Assembly: GCF_051175565.1 (NCBI RefSeq)
Contig: NZ_CP195105.1
Location: 558,001-622,000, forward strand
DNA length: 64,000 nt
Direction: 5' to 3'
Source of the DNA: Daejeonia sp002484105
GTDB taxonomy: Bacteria > Bacteroidota > Bacteroidia > Flavobacteriales > Weeksellaceae
Part shown: piece by piece, positions 51,949 to 60,816 of the stretch
Numbering within the stretch: the stretch's first letter is position 1
Layout: every line of letters starts with the position of its first letter
Notes under the pieces: model-generated
What the model was told of the DNA's origin: nothing
What the model saw: the letters and a program-made list of their open reading frames with translations, nothing else
Database searches by the model: none
Position numbers and translations under genes: made by a program

Positions 51949-53085
51949 TTACAGTCTTTGTTTCAGTACCGGTATTATGGCATCTTTCCATTCGTAGAAG
52001 TCTCCTTTGTCAATATGCTTCCGGGCAGTCCTTACCAGATCCAGATAGAAGGCGAGGTTGTGGATGGATGCAATCTGCTTGGCCAGATATTCTTTTGCCA
52101 CGAAAAGGTGGCGCACATATGCCTTGGAATAGTCGGAATCGACAAAACTGGTGCCGTTTTCGTCAAGCGGCGAAAAGTCTCTTTTCCATTTTTCATTTTT
52201 CAGGTTCATGATACCGTTCCAGGTAAAAATCATAGCATTACGTGCATTGCGTGTAGGCATCACACAGTCCATCATATCAATACCCAGTCCGATACTTTCC
52301 AGGATATTCCAGGGGGTTCCCACGCCCATCAGGTATCTTGGTTTGTCTTTCGGGAGGATATCTGTGACTTCGTTGGTAATGCGGTACATTTCTTCTTCGG
52401 GTTCGCCTACCGAAAGTCCTCCGATAGCGTTGCCGTCTGCATTTTGTTCCGTGATGAATTCGGCAGATATTTTTCGGAGGTCAGAATAAGTACTTCCCTG
52501 CACAATTGGGAAAAGGTGCTGGCGATGGTGGTATATTTCCGGGTTTTCACGAGTCCAGTCCATACATCTTTTCAGCCAGCGGTGTGTCATTTCCATTGAT
52601 TTTTTTGCAAGGTTATACTCGCATGGGAATGGTGTACATTCGTCAAAGGCCATGAAGATGTCGCCTCCGATCTGCCGCTGGATTTCCATGGATTTTTCCG
52701 GGGAAATAAAATGATAACTTCCATCTATATGGGATTTGAACTTTACGCCTTCTTCCGTCATTTTTCGGGTGTCAGAAAGTGAGAACACCTGATACCCGCC
52801 CGAATCGGTAAGGATTGGGCGATCCCAGTTCATGAATTTGTGAAGCCCACCTGCTTCCTGCATAATGTCCATCGTGGGGCGCAGGTAGAGGTGGTAGGTA
52901 TTTCCCAGAATAATCTGAGCCCTGATGTCGTCTTTCAGTTCGCGCTGGTGCACGGTCTTTACGGAGGCCACCGTGCCTACTGGCATGAAGATGGGAGTCT
53001 CAATCTTTCCGTGATCTGTTGTGATGATGCCGGCTCTTGCCTTTCCGGCTGTGTTTTTTACAATTTCAAAAAATTTCTCTGCCAT
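51949..53085 (-). CDS. tgt: Queuine tRNA-ribosyltransferase, zinc cysteines missing
   Basis: 378 residues. It exchanges guanine for the queuosine precursor at position 34 of tRNAs with GUN anticodons. Catalytic segments are intact: LTDSGGYQVFSL (Asp94), GGLSVGEPEEEM and IDMMDCVMPTRNARN (Asp273). The C-terminal zinc site of the standard enzyme is a Cys-x-Cys-x2-Cys plus His. Here the matching segment reads PLDENGTSFVDSDYSKAYV (306-324) and has no Cys, although SIHNL keeps the His (342). It starts two bases after the DUF4296 gene stop. The fold call is sure; the lack of zinc is inference. Confidence 0.93.
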   Translation of the reverse strand: MAEKFFEIVKNTAGKARAGIITTDHGKIETPIFMPVGTVASVKTVHQRELKDDIRAQIILGNTYHLYLRPTMDIMQEAGGLHKFMNWDRPILTDSGGYQVFSLSDTRKMTEEGVKFKSHIDGSYHFISPEKSMEIQRQIGGDIFMAFDECTPFPCEYNLAKKSMEMTHRWLKRCMDWTRENPEIYHHRQHLFPIVQGSTYSDLRKISAEFITEQNADGNAIGGLSVGEPEEEMYRITNEVTDILPKDKPRYLMGVGTPWNILESIGLGIDMMDCVMPTRNARNAMIFTWNGIMNLKNEKWKRDFSPLDENGTSFVDSDYSKAYVRHLFVAKEYLAKQIASIHNLAFYLDLVRTARKHIDKGDFYEWKDAIIPVLKQRL

Positions 53086-53087
53086 TT

Positions 53088-53480
53088 TTAATGTGTCATT
53101 CCGGGGCGTCCGGTATCGGAGGGGCCGTTTTTGTCGCTTTTTTCTTTTTGATCAATATATTCTGCGGCGTTGGGATCTTTTTCTTTAATTATTTTCTGTG
53201 CTTTTTTCAGTATGCGCTGCAGTTCTCTTGGTTTGGACAGGTAGTAGGCATAGCTGTCGCTGAAGTCCTGCCCTTTGACATGGTGTTTTTTCAGGATATA
53301 TTTGGAACTGATTTCCATATTACCATCCTGATTCATCAGTCCAAGCTGTTCGTTGATGGCAAAATCGGCAATCATCTCAGACATTGTTTTGCTGTCGAGC
53401 AGATTTTTGGGTTTGTCTGTTGCATCAGAACAGGATACAAGGATGACAAAAAAAGTTAATGTCAGCAAGGAAATCTTCAT
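53088..53480 (-). CDS. DUF4296 lipoprotein
   Basis: About 130 residues from ATG 53480, giving the lipoprotein signal MKISLLTLTFFVILVSC with the lipobox Cys in VSCSDA. The mature part is a DUF4296 domain: MSEMIADFAINEQLGLMN and ILKKHHVKGQDFSDSYAYYL. The Lys/Asp-rich C-terminal tail is disordered. The family is limited to Bacteroidota and its function is unknown. Its ATG overlaps the stop of the upstream glycosyltransferase gene (ATGA), so they are translationally coupled. Confidence 0.8.
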   Translation of the reverse strand: MKISLLTLTFFVILVSCSDATDKPKNLLDSKTMSEMIADFAINEQLGLMNQDGNMEISSKYILKKHHVKGQDFSDSYAYYLSKPRELQRILKKAQKIIKEKDPNAAEYIDQKEKSDKNGPSDTGRPGMTH

Positions 53481-54193
53481 ATTTTTCCGATTAAAGCTTT
53501 CCATCTTAAGTTGAGAATACCAAAAACTGCTTCACCAATAATGCCTCCGTTCATTTTGCTTTCTCCAAGAATTCTGTTGGTGAAGGTAATGGGGACTTCT
53601 ACAATTTTCAGTTTTTTGCGGAAGACGCGGTATTTCATTTCCACCTGAAATCCGTAGCCTTTCAGTTTTACTTTGTCGAGACCGATGGTTTCCAGAGTCT
53701 GCCTTTTGAAGCAGGCAAATCCTGCTGTGGTATCAAAAACCGGGATGCGGAGCACGAATCGCACGTACTGTGATGCAAAATAAGAAAGCAGCACGCGACC
53801 CATGGGCCAGTTGACGACGTTCACACCCTGGGAGTATCTTGATCCCACGGCCATGTCGGCATTTTTACAGGCTTCATACAAGCGGACCAGATCTTTCGGA
53901 TTGTGGGAAAAATCTGCATCCATTTCGAAAATGTAGTCATATCCTTTGTCCAGTGCCCATCGGAAGCCGTGAATATATGCCTTTCCCAGTCCGTCTTTGG
54001 ATTTCCGGATGGTGATATGCAGCACGTCGGGGAATTCTGTTTGCAGTTTTCTGACGATTGCTGCAGTACCGTCGGGAGAAGAATCGTCTACAACCAGGAT
54101 ATGGAAATCCTGCTCCAGAGAATATACAGCACGGATAATGGCTTCTATATTCTCCTTCTCATTGTATGTTGGGATGATGACGAGTTTTTTCAT
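53477..54193 (-). CDS. Polyprenol monophosphomannose synthase-like GT2 glycosyltransferase
   Basis: 238 residues, GT2 (DPM1-like) family. The start LVIIPTYNEKENIEAIIRAV and VVDDSSPDGTAAIV form the nucleotide-sugar site, and EMDADFSHNP is the DxD motif. It likely moves a sugar from a GDP- or UDP-sugar onto a polyprenyl phosphate at the inner face of the membrane. There are no clear membrane helices at the C-terminus, as in the short DPM1 form. It is the first gene of the operon with DUF4296, tgt and lptF/G. A TATCTTTG box lies 11 bases before the ATG. Confidence 0.85.
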   Translation of the reverse strand: MKKLVIIPTYNEKENIEAIIRAVYSLEQDFHILVVDDSSPDGTAAIVRKLQTEFPDVLHITIRKSKDGLGKAYIHGFRWALDKGYDYIFEMDADFSHNPKDLVRLYEACKNADMAVGSRYSQGVNVVNWPMGRVLLSYFASQYVRFVLRIPVFDTTAGFACFKRQTLETIGLDKVKLKGYGFQVEMKYRVFRKKLKIVEVPITFTNRILGESKMNGGIIGEAVFGILNLRWKALIGKI

Positions 54194-54227
54194 ATTTCGA
54201 ATTGCAAAGATAATCTATTTATTTGCA

Positions 54228-54258
54228 TTTCTTCATGTTAAAATATTCTATAATTTTG
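54228..54258 (+). promoter_or_regulatory. Promoter of the DUF4271-hemD operon
   Basis: The -33 TTTC (54228-54231, one mismatch), an exact 19-bp spacer and -7 TAATTTTG at 54251-54258. The proposed TTG start at 54273 follows after 14 bases, leaving no room for an upstream ATG on the transcript. Confidence 0.6.
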
Positions 54259-54272
54259 CAAAAAATAATTAA

Positions 54273-54914
54273 TTGTTACGACTCGTAGAAAATCATGATT
54301 GGGTTATATACAGTATATTTGGCTGTATTGTGGCGTTGGTGTTTGCGCTTCTTTCCCTGAACAGGGAAGTGAGCCTGAAGGACTTTCTGGTGCAGAAATA
54401 TGAAGATGCAGCCAACAGCTATCTCACGTGGCTCGTTGTATCAGCGGTATTCTGCGTGCAGGCGTCAGTGTTGGTGTCGCAGTATTTGCCGGGAGTTCCG
54501 CAATGGCTGGGGCAGTGGTCTGTGGCAGGGTATACTGCCAATAAGTTTGGCTACGCGCTGTTGATCGTGACCCTTTTTTATTTTATCCGGAATATGCTGA
54601 CGTTTCTCTTTTATTCAGCAACAGGGCAGGATAAGAATTATCACCATCTGTTTTTTGCAGTTTCGAGGTTGTTTTTTATAGCCAGTATAATTGTGATGAT
54701 CCTTAATTTTGTCAATTATTATATTGATACGGATAAGTATTTTTTCTTACAGGTTTTGTTTGCTTTGACATTGTTTTTTTTCATATTCAAACAGTTTTTC
54801 TATTTGTTTAACAGGCTTGCAGTGCTCCCGGAAGAATGGTATTATAAAATTTTGTATATTTGCACCCTGCAAATTGCTCCTGTTTTTGCCCTATGGAGAC
54901 TGTTGTTTTTTTAA
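54273..54914 (+). CDS. DUF4271 membrane protein with a probable TTG start
   Basis: 213 residues with about six hydrophobic helices, matching DUF4271, a Bacteroidota membrane family of unknown function that commonly precedes hemD. No ATG fits the frame: the ATG at 54295 is in another frame, and the family N-terminus (RLVENHDWVIYSIFG) starts right after TTG 54273. The promoter ends 14 bases upstream, which also points to TTG. The hemD ATG follows 12 bases after the stop. Confidence 0.8.
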   Translation: MLRLVENHDWVIYSIFGCIVALVFALLSLNREVSLKDFLVQKYEDAANSYLTWLVVSAVFCVQASVLVSQYLPGVPQWLGQWSVAGYTANKFGYALLIVTLFYFIRNMLTFLFYSATGQDKNYHHLFFAVSRLFFIASIIVMILNFVNYYIDTDKYFFLQVLFALTLFFFIFKQFFYLFNRLAVLPEEWYYKILYICTLQIAPVFALWRLLFF

Positions 54915-54926
54915 TAAAAAATAAAG

Positions 54927-55667
54927 ATGAAAATTAAGTCTATTTTGGTTTCGCAGCCAGCTCCCAACGAATCTTCACCTTATCTTGAAATCGCCCGGAA
55001 AGAGAAAATTAATTTTGATTTCCGCCCCTTTATTCATGTCGAAGGTGCCGATGCTAAAGAGCTCAGAACGCAGAAGATTGATCTCTCCCAATATACAGGT
55101 GTGATCTTCACCAGCAGAAATGCCATCGACCATTACTTTCGCCTTGCGGAGGAAATGCGTTTTCAGGTTCCCGATACCATGCGGTATATCTGCCAGTCTG
55201 AAGCGATTGCCAATTATCTTCAGAAGCACATTGTCTACAGAAAAAGAAAAATCAGTTTCGGAGAAAAGAATTTTGCCGATCTGGCACCGCTCTTCAAAAA
55301 GTATCCGGACGAGAAATATCTTTTACCTTCCTCGGATGTGCTGAGTCCGGAAACCGTCAAAATACTGGATGCTGCAAAAATTGACTGGACGCGGGCCATT
55401 ATGTACAGAACCGTCTGCTCAGATATTTCCGACATTGCGGTGGGAGACTATGATATGCTGGTATTCTTCAGTCCACAGGGGATTCGTTCGCTTCAGCAGA
55501 ATTTTCCTGAGTATAAACAAGGCGACACCAAAGTTGCTGTCTTCGGCAATACCACCAAAAAAGCGGCAGAAGAAGCCGGCCTTACCGTTGATGTGATGGC
55601 GCCTACTAAAGAAACGCCTTCCATGACGATGGCGATAGAAAAATATATCAAATCGGTTAACAAATAG
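54927..55667 (+). CDS. hemD: Uroporphyrinogen-III synthase
   Basis: 246 residues, HemD family. It closes hydroxymethylbilane with inversion of ring D to make uroporphyrinogen III, the branch point for haem. The family has low sequence conservation; signs here are IFTSRNAIDHYF, KYLLPSSDVLSPETV and VFFSPQGIRSLQQNFP. It is cytosolic. It follows DUF4271 by 12 bases, a common pairing in Flavobacteriia, and is followed by a terminator. Confidence 0.85.
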   Translation: MKIKSILVSQPAPNESSPYLEIARKEKINFDFRPFIHVEGADAKELRTQKIDLSQYTGVIFTSRNAIDHYFRLAEEMRFQVPDTMRYICQSEAIANYLQKHIVYRKRKISFGEKNFADLAPLFKKYPDEKYLLPSSDVLSPETVKILDAAKIDWTRAIMYRTVCSDISDIAVGDYDMLVFFSPQGIRSLQQNFPEYKQGDTKVAVFGNTTKKAAEEAGLTVDVMAPTKETPSMTMAIEKYIKSVNK

Positions 55668-55697
55668 ATTTCCAGAGCGAAATCTAAAATCATACAA

Positions 55698-55733
55698 AAC
55701 CGTCTTTTCCTGTGTGGTGAAGATGGTTTTTTG
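55698..55733 (+). terminator. Terminator after hemD
   Basis: The stem ACCGTCTT / AAGATGGT with one G-T pair is followed by six T. It separates hemD from the oligopeptidase gene. Confidence 0.65.
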
Positions 55734-55753
55734 TTCAAAATCAATACATTCCT

Positions 55754-57802
55754 ATGAAAGCGCCCGTTGCAACCAAGAAAGAACATATACTCGAAGCCCA
55801 TGGTGATCGCCGCTCCGATCCTTATTTCTGGCTCAGTGAAAGGGAAAATCCCGAAGTTCTGAAGTATCTTGAAGAAGAAAATGCATACTGTGATGCTGTG
55901 ATGAAGGATACCGAAGCCATGCAGGAAGACCTTTTTGAAGAGATGAAAGCCCGGTATAAAAAAGACGACCAGTCCCTTCCGTATTTCTTCAATGGATACT
56001 GGTATATCGTGAAATATACCGATGGTAAAGAATATCCAGCTTTTTATCGGGCCAAGGGAATGCTCAGCGCCCCGGAAGAACTTATCCTGGATGTTAATCA
56101 ACTGGCAGAAAACGAAAAATTCTTTGATGTGGGAAGTGTCTCTGTCAGTATGGATAATCATCTGGCGTGTTTCTCGACGGATAATATCGGAAGACGGATC
56201 TATACTCTGAATTTTAAAAATCTGATTACAGGAGAATATCTGCAGGACCAGATTGCCAATACTACCGGAAAAGCCGTGTGGGCTAATGACAACCGCCATA
56301 TATTCTATATCCGTAAAGACAAAAACCTGCGTGCTTTTCAGGTATACATGCATGAGCTGGGAACAGATTCCTCACAGGATATCCTGGTTTTTCATGAAAA
56401 GGACGATACTTTCGATGTCAATGTTTATAAAACAAAGTCGCTGAAGTATATTTTTATCTCCAGTTCAAGCACTGTTTCGGACGAGCACCGCTTTATCCCT
56501 GCAGACAATGTTCTGGCCGACTGGAAGATTGTGCAGCCACGCGAAGATGATCTGGAATATGCGGTAGAACATTATGAAGATGATTTTTATATCATCACCA
56601 ATGCTGACGGAGCCTTTAACTTTAAAATTGTCAAAGCGCCGGTCGCTCACTGTGACAAGCCTTATTGGCAAGACGTAATTCCGCACCGGAAAGATGTCCT
56701 GCTGGAGGGATTTGAAATTTTCCGGGATTATTTTGTGCTTGAAGAACGCAAAGAAGGTTTGCTCCAGATTGGTATTATGAGTCATTCTGACGGTGGTATT
56801 CATTATCTTCCGTTTACAGATCCTACTTATACTGCCTATATCGGCCTGAATCTTGAATTTGATACCGACAAGCTCCGATATGGCTATACCTCTCTTACAA
56901 CCCCTTCTTCTACATACGAATATGATATGAAAAACCGGACATCCGTCTTGCTGAAACAGCAGGAAGTGATGGGGGGTAATTTTTCTCCGGACCATTATGT
57001 TTCCGAAAGAATATGGGCGCCTTCGCGCGACGGGAAAAACCGGATTCCGATATCGCTGGTCTACAGAAAAGATACTGCAAAAACATCCGCAACACCCTTG
57101 CTGCTGTATGGTTACGGAAGTTATGGGCACACCGTCGATGCCAGTTTTTCAAGTCTGAGACTTTCGTTGCTCGACCGTGGTTTTATCTATGCTATTGCCC
57201 ATATCCGGGGTGGTGAATATCTGGGAAGGGAGTGGTACGAAGACGGGAAAATGCTCCATAAGAAAAATACGTTCTATGACTTTATAGATGCAGCAGCTTT
57301 TCTCTGTCATGAAGCATATACCTCCCCACGCCATCTGTATGCCATGGGAGGAAGTGCGGGTGGACTGCTGGTAGGAGCTGTGGCCAATATGGCGCCGCAA
57401 CTGTTTAACGGAATGATCGCGCAGGTTCCCTTCGTGGATGTTGTGACAACGATGCTGGACGAAACCATACCACTTACCACCGGCGAGTATGATGAATGGG
57501 GAAATCCAGGTGACGAAGAATATTATCGCTATATGAAATCTTATTCTCCATACGACAATGTGGAACGTAAGGATTATCCTAACATGTTGATAACCACGGG
57601 ACTTCATGATTCGCAGGTACAGTACTGGGAGCCGGCAAAATGGGTGGCCAGACTGAGGGAAATGAAAACCGACAATCATCTGCTGATCTTCAAAACCGAT
57701 ATGAGCAGTGGGCATGGTGGCGCCAGCGGCAGATTTGAAAGCCTGAAGGAAGATGCGCTGGAATATGCATTCATGCTGAAACTTGAACACAAAACTTTTT
57801 AA
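55754..57802 (+). CDS. ptrB: Oligopeptidase B-type serine peptidase (S9 family)
   Basis: 682 residues, S9A family. The N-terminal beta-propeller (about 70-400) covers the C-terminal alpha/beta hydrolase domain. The catalytic Ser534 is in GGSAGG. The Asp is in TGLHDSQVQYWEP and the His in SGHGGASGR. Members cleave peptides after Arg or Lys, limited to short substrates by the propeller. No signal peptide is present, so it is cytosolic. A small gene of unknown function follows ten bases downstream. Confidence 0.93.
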   Translation: MKAPVATKKEHILEAHGDRRSDPYFWLSERENPEVLKYLEEENAYCDAVMKDTEAMQEDLFEEMKARYKKDDQSLPYFFNGYWYIVKYTDGKEYPAFYRAKGMLSAPEELILDVNQLAENEKFFDVGSVSVSMDNHLACFSTDNIGRRIYTLNFKNLITGEYLQDQIANTTGKAVWANDNRHIFYIRKDKNLRAFQVYMHELGTDSSQDILVFHEKDDTFDVNVYKTKSLKYIFISSSSTVSDEHRFIPADNVLADWKIVQPREDDLEYAVEHYEDDFYIITNADGAFNFKIVKAPVAHCDKPYWQDVIPHRKDVLLEGFEIFRDYFVLEERKEGLLQIGIMSHSDGGIHYLPFTDPTYTAYIGLNLEFDTDKLRYGYTSLTTPSSTYEYDMKNRTSVLLKQQEVMGGNFSPDHYVSERIWAPSRDGKNRIPISLVYRKDTAKTSATPLLLYGYGSYGHTVDASFSSLRLSLLDRGFIYAIAHIRGGEYLGREWYEDGKMLHKKNTFYDFIDAAAFLCHEAYTSPRHLYAMGGSAGGLLVGAVANMAPQLFNGMIAQVPFVDVVTTMLDETIPLTTGEYDEWGNPGDEEYYRYMKSYSPYDNVERKDYPNMLITTGLHDSQVQYWEPAKWVARLREMKTDNHLLIFKTDMSSGHGGASGRFESLKEDALEYAFMLKLEHKTF

Positions 57803-57812
57803 AACATAAAGA

Positions 57813-58166
57813 ATGGAACAGCCTACAGAAGCCGAGCTTTGGCAGAAAGTACAGCAGTTTTTTGAAGAACATTTCGATACTGAAAAAGATACGCCCATAG
57901 AAACCATGCTTTTCCTGATCGGAGTTCAGGAGTTGGGGAGTGGCATGCAGAAATATTCCAAAGACGACAAAGTCAACCTGATCCATATTGCGGTATGCAG
58001 GCTGCTGCAACCATTCGGCTATTATCGTTTTTCGCATTACGATGGAGACGGCTATCCGCATTTTGAAGCGTTGGAACCCCTGCCCGAACTGAAACCCAAC
58101 GAGCAGTCGCTGCTTATGAAAAAAGCCATTATCCAGTATTTTATCGAAGAAAAACTGTTCAGCTAA
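57813..58166 (+). CDS. Conserved hypothetical protein, cotranscribed with ptrB
   Basis: 117 residues, no signal peptide, soluble and mostly helical. The N-terminus is acidic (MEQPTEAELWQKVQQFFEEHF). Recognisable segments are LFLIGVQELGSGMQKYSKD and HIAVCRLLQPFGYYRF, and the protein ends in IQYFIEEKLFS. I do not recognise the family, though the sequence looks like a conserved Flavobacteriia protein. It starts ten bases after ptrB and probably shares its transcript. Confidence 0.65.
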   Translation: MEQPTEAELWQKVQQFFEEHFDTEKDTPIETMLFLIGVQELGSGMQKYSKDDKVNLIHIAVCRLLQPFGYYRFSHYDGDGYPHFEALEPLPELKPNEQSLLMKKAIIQYFIEEKLFS

Positions 58167-58492
58167 GACGTGGCTTTTTTCGAAGATTATGCGTCTGGTT
58201 TTTGTTGGATGCTCTTCTGCTGGGCTATAAAATATCATCCTTTCATTCGGAAAGGATGTTTTTATTGAATGACATTATACGGATTTTAACAGTTTGGTAC
58301 GGTTTTGTCACACAAAAACTTTGTCCTTTCAAAAAAGGATCTGTTTTAGCAATAACTCACAAAAAGAATTAAATTTTCACAATAAAATGTTAAAATCAAT
58401 GTTTTTAAGAAAATGTTAATAATAATGTAATTTGTTTTTTGTTATTATAATCTTAAATGTTGTATTTTTAACATTCGAAATACAAAAAGAAT
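58167..58492. other. Intergenic region with a terminator and a promoter
   Basis: 326 bp without a gene. A good terminator (CATCCTTTC / GAAAGGATG followed by TTTTTATT, 58236-58265) ends the ptrB transcript. Further on, TTTG at 58438-58441, a 21-bp spacer and TATTTTTA at 58463-58470 form a near-consensus promoter for the sensor kinase gene, whose ATG is 22 bases downstream. The rest is very A/T-rich and shows nothing else. Confidence 0.55.
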
Positions 58493-60040
58493 ATGAATAA
58501 AAGGTTTATACCGATTATTTCCTTTCTGATGTCAGTGTCACTGATCATCTTTGTTACCCTTCAGATCAAGTGGCTGAAGGAATATTATGGTGCTTTGGAT
58601 CAGGATTTTTCAAACAAAGTGAATATTGCACTGGAAGAATCTGTAAAGAAAATCACTGAAATTGAAGTCAATAAATACTGGAACGAAGATTTTCGTAATC
58701 TCGGAAAAACCCTTAAAGCCAACAAAGATCAGGCAAGGCTGACAACGATACAGCAAACCCAGGATTCTGCCAACAAAAAAATCCTGACGTACCAGACAGA
58801 TATCCTGCAGAAACAGGACTGGCCAATCTCTGCCGAAGGAGACAGCCTGCAGGTGATGAAAATGTATACCAACCAAGGGGTAGAAAGACTTAAAAATGAT
58901 GCGGGAACCCCGCAAATCCTGACTCCCGATCTGAGTTCTTCCATAGAATCCGGAGAATATACCAGAACAGAATTCTGGCGCCTGAATGCTTCTAACCTCC
59001 CTATTGAGAAAAGGGTGGAAACAGCCACTATAGAAAAAGTGCTTGCCAACGAACTGAAAGCCAATGGTGTCAATACCAAATTCGGTTTCAGTGTTTTCGA
59101 CAAAAACGGAAGTATGACTTCCGTTACGACCGATTCCTACAAGGACCACGAAGACAATACCAATTATCAGCAGACGCTTTTTACCGACAGTAGCAAACAT
59201 CCGCTGTACACCCTGTCTGTGGTGTTCCCGAGAAAACCCTTTTCCCTGTTCAAAGGCAATCTTCCGATGCTGCTCGGCACATTTCTCTCGCTGCTTACCA
59301 TTCTGGGGATCTACATCATCTCCATCAACTATATGATGAAGCAGAAAAAAATTGCAGATATCAAAACCGATTTCATCAACAATATGTCGCATGAATTCAA
59401 AACTCCGCTGGCAACAATTTCGGTAGCAACAGATTCCCTTGCCAACGACCGTATTGCCACCAATCCCGAAAAGGTAAAATATTATTCGCACCTGATCAAG
59501 CAGGAGAATCTCAGGATGAAAAAACAGGTTGAAAATGTACTGAACATGTCCAAACTGGAGCGCAATGAGGTGAAACTCTTTCTGAAGGAAACCAACGTAC
59601 GCGAGATGATACAGAAAATTACCGAATCTTTCCAGCTGATCGTCCAGGAGCGCGGCGGCACACTGAAGCAGGATTTCCAGGCAAAGAAATACCAGTTTAA
59701 AGTGGATGAGTTCCATCTTTCCAATACTCTTGTCAATCTTCTGGACAATGCCAACAAATATTCCCCGGAAAAACCGGAAATCAATATCAAAACCTATAAT
59801 GAAGGCAACTGGTATGTCTTAGAAATTTCTGACAAGGGAATGGGGATGGACAACCAGAATAAAACCAAAATCTTTGAAAAATTCTTCCGCGAAGAAACCG
59901 GCAATATCCACAACGTTAAAGGTCAGGGACTGGGCCTTTCTTATGTAAAAAGAATTGTAGAGCTTCATCACGGACAGATCCATGTGGATTCGCACAAAGG
60001 AAAAGGTTCTACCTTCACAGTAAAACTTCCGATGAGCTAA
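58493..60040 (+). CDS. Membrane sensor histidine kinase
   Basis: 515 residues. The first transmembrane helix is at about 7-25, a periplasmic sensor region of about 225 residues follows, and the second helix is at about 262-282 (LLGTFLSLLTILGIYIISI). The HisKA domain has the phosphorylated His300 in MSHEFKTPLA, and the HATPase_c domain has N-box LVNLLDNANKYS, G1 ISDKGMGMD and G2 GQGLGLSY. It passes its signal to the response regulator encoded 36 bp downstream. It resembles the RprX type of Bacteroidota; the signal is unknown. No HAMP domain is obvious. Confidence 0.93.
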   Translation: MNKRFIPIISFLMSVSLIIFVTLQIKWLKEYYGALDQDFSNKVNIALEESVKKITEIEVNKYWNEDFRNLGKTLKANKDQARLTTIQQTQDSANKKILTYQTDILQKQDWPISAEGDSLQVMKMYTNQGVERLKNDAGTPQILTPDLSSSIESGEYTRTEFWRLNASNLPIEKRVETATIEKVLANELKANGVNTKFGFSVFDKNGSMTSVTTDSYKDHEDNTNYQQTLFTDSSKHPLYTLSVVFPRKPFSLFKGNLPMLLGTFLSLLTILGIYIISINYMMKQKKIADIKTDFINNMSHEFKTPLATISVATDSLANDRIATNPEKVKYYSHLIKQENLRMKKQVENVLNMSKLERNEVKLFLKETNVREMIQKITESFQLIVQERGGTLKQDFQAKKYQFKVDEFHLSNTLVNLLDNANKYSPEKPEINIKTYNEGNWYVLEISDKGMGMDNQNKTKIFEKFFREETGNIHNVKGQGLGLSYVKRIVELHHGQIHVDSHKGKGSTFTVKLPMS

Positions 60041-60076
60041 AATTGAATATTAACAAATGAACAAAAAACTTACGAT

Positions 60077-60763
60077 ATGAGTAACAGAATCTTATTGGTA
60101 GAAGACGACCAGAGTTTTGGTGCCGTTCTGAAAGATTATCTTACGATAAATAACTTCGAGGTAACACTGGCTACTGACGGAGAACAAGGCTTGAAAGAAT
60201 TCACAGAAAACGAATTTGACATCTGTATTTTTGATGTGATGATGCCTAAAAAAGACGGTTTTTCGCTGGCAGAAGATGTCAAGAAAATGGACAAGAATAC
60301 GCCTATTATCTTCCTGACCGCGAGAAATATGCGCGAAGATATCCTGAAAGGTTATCAGCTGGGAGCTGACGATTATATCACCAAACCCTTCGATACGGAG
60401 CTTCTTCTGTACAAAATAAAAGCTATTCTGCAGCGCAGCGCTTCGCTCGAAAACGAAGAGCAAGAGCAGTTCAAGATCAGCAATATCTATTTTGACAGTA
60501 TGCTGAGACAGCTGAAAGTAGGCGATGCAGAATACAAACTTTCTCCGAAGGAAAACGAGTTGCTGAAGCTGCTTTGTCTGCACCGCAACGACTTTATGCC
60601 AAGGGATCTTGCCCTGCGCAAAATCTGGAAAAAGGAAAACTATTTCACCGCCAGAAGTATGGATGTTTATATTGCAAAACTCCGCAAACTCCTGAAAGAC
60701 GACGAAGGACTGGAAATTATCAATGTTCATGGTGAAGGTTTCCGCCTTCTGGTGAAAAACTGA
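60077..60763 (+). CDS. OmpR-family response regulator
   Basis: 228 residues. The receiver domain has the acidic pocket EDD near residue 10, phosphoacceptor Asp53 in FDVMMPKKDG and Lys in ADDYITKPFD. The C-terminal winged-helix DNA-binding domain (about 130-226) contains SPKENELLKLLCLHRNDFMP and SMDVYIAKLRKLL. It is cotranscribed with the upstream histidine kinase. The pair resembles RprX-RprY; target genes are unknown. Confidence 0.94.
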   Translation: MSNRILLVEDDQSFGAVLKDYLTINNFEVTLATDGEQGLKEFTENEFDICIFDVMMPKKDGFSLAEDVKKMDKNTPIIFLTARNMREDILKGYQLGADDYITKPFDTELLLYKIKAILQRSASLENEEQEQFKISNIYFDSMLRQLKVGDAEYKLSPKENELLKLLCLHRNDFMPRDLALRKIWKKENYFTARSMDVYIAKLRKLLKDDEGLEIINVHGEGFRLLVKN

Positions 60764-60778
60764 AAACGCTTTATGACG

Positions 60779-60816
60779 AAAAGTCCGGATAGTTGGATCT
60801 GTCCGGACTTTTTTTA
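60779..60816. terminator. Terminator between the response regulator and nth
   Basis: The perfect nine-base stem AAGTCCGGA / TCCGGACTT with a twelve-base loop, followed by seven T on the plus strand. The minus-strand side has only a short T run. Confidence 0.8.

Noticed and set aside
58610..59716. A 368-codon minus-strand reading frame opposite the sensor kinase gene
   Set aside because: It is antisense to a well-supported histidine kinase and its translation shows no signal peptide, domain or normal composition.
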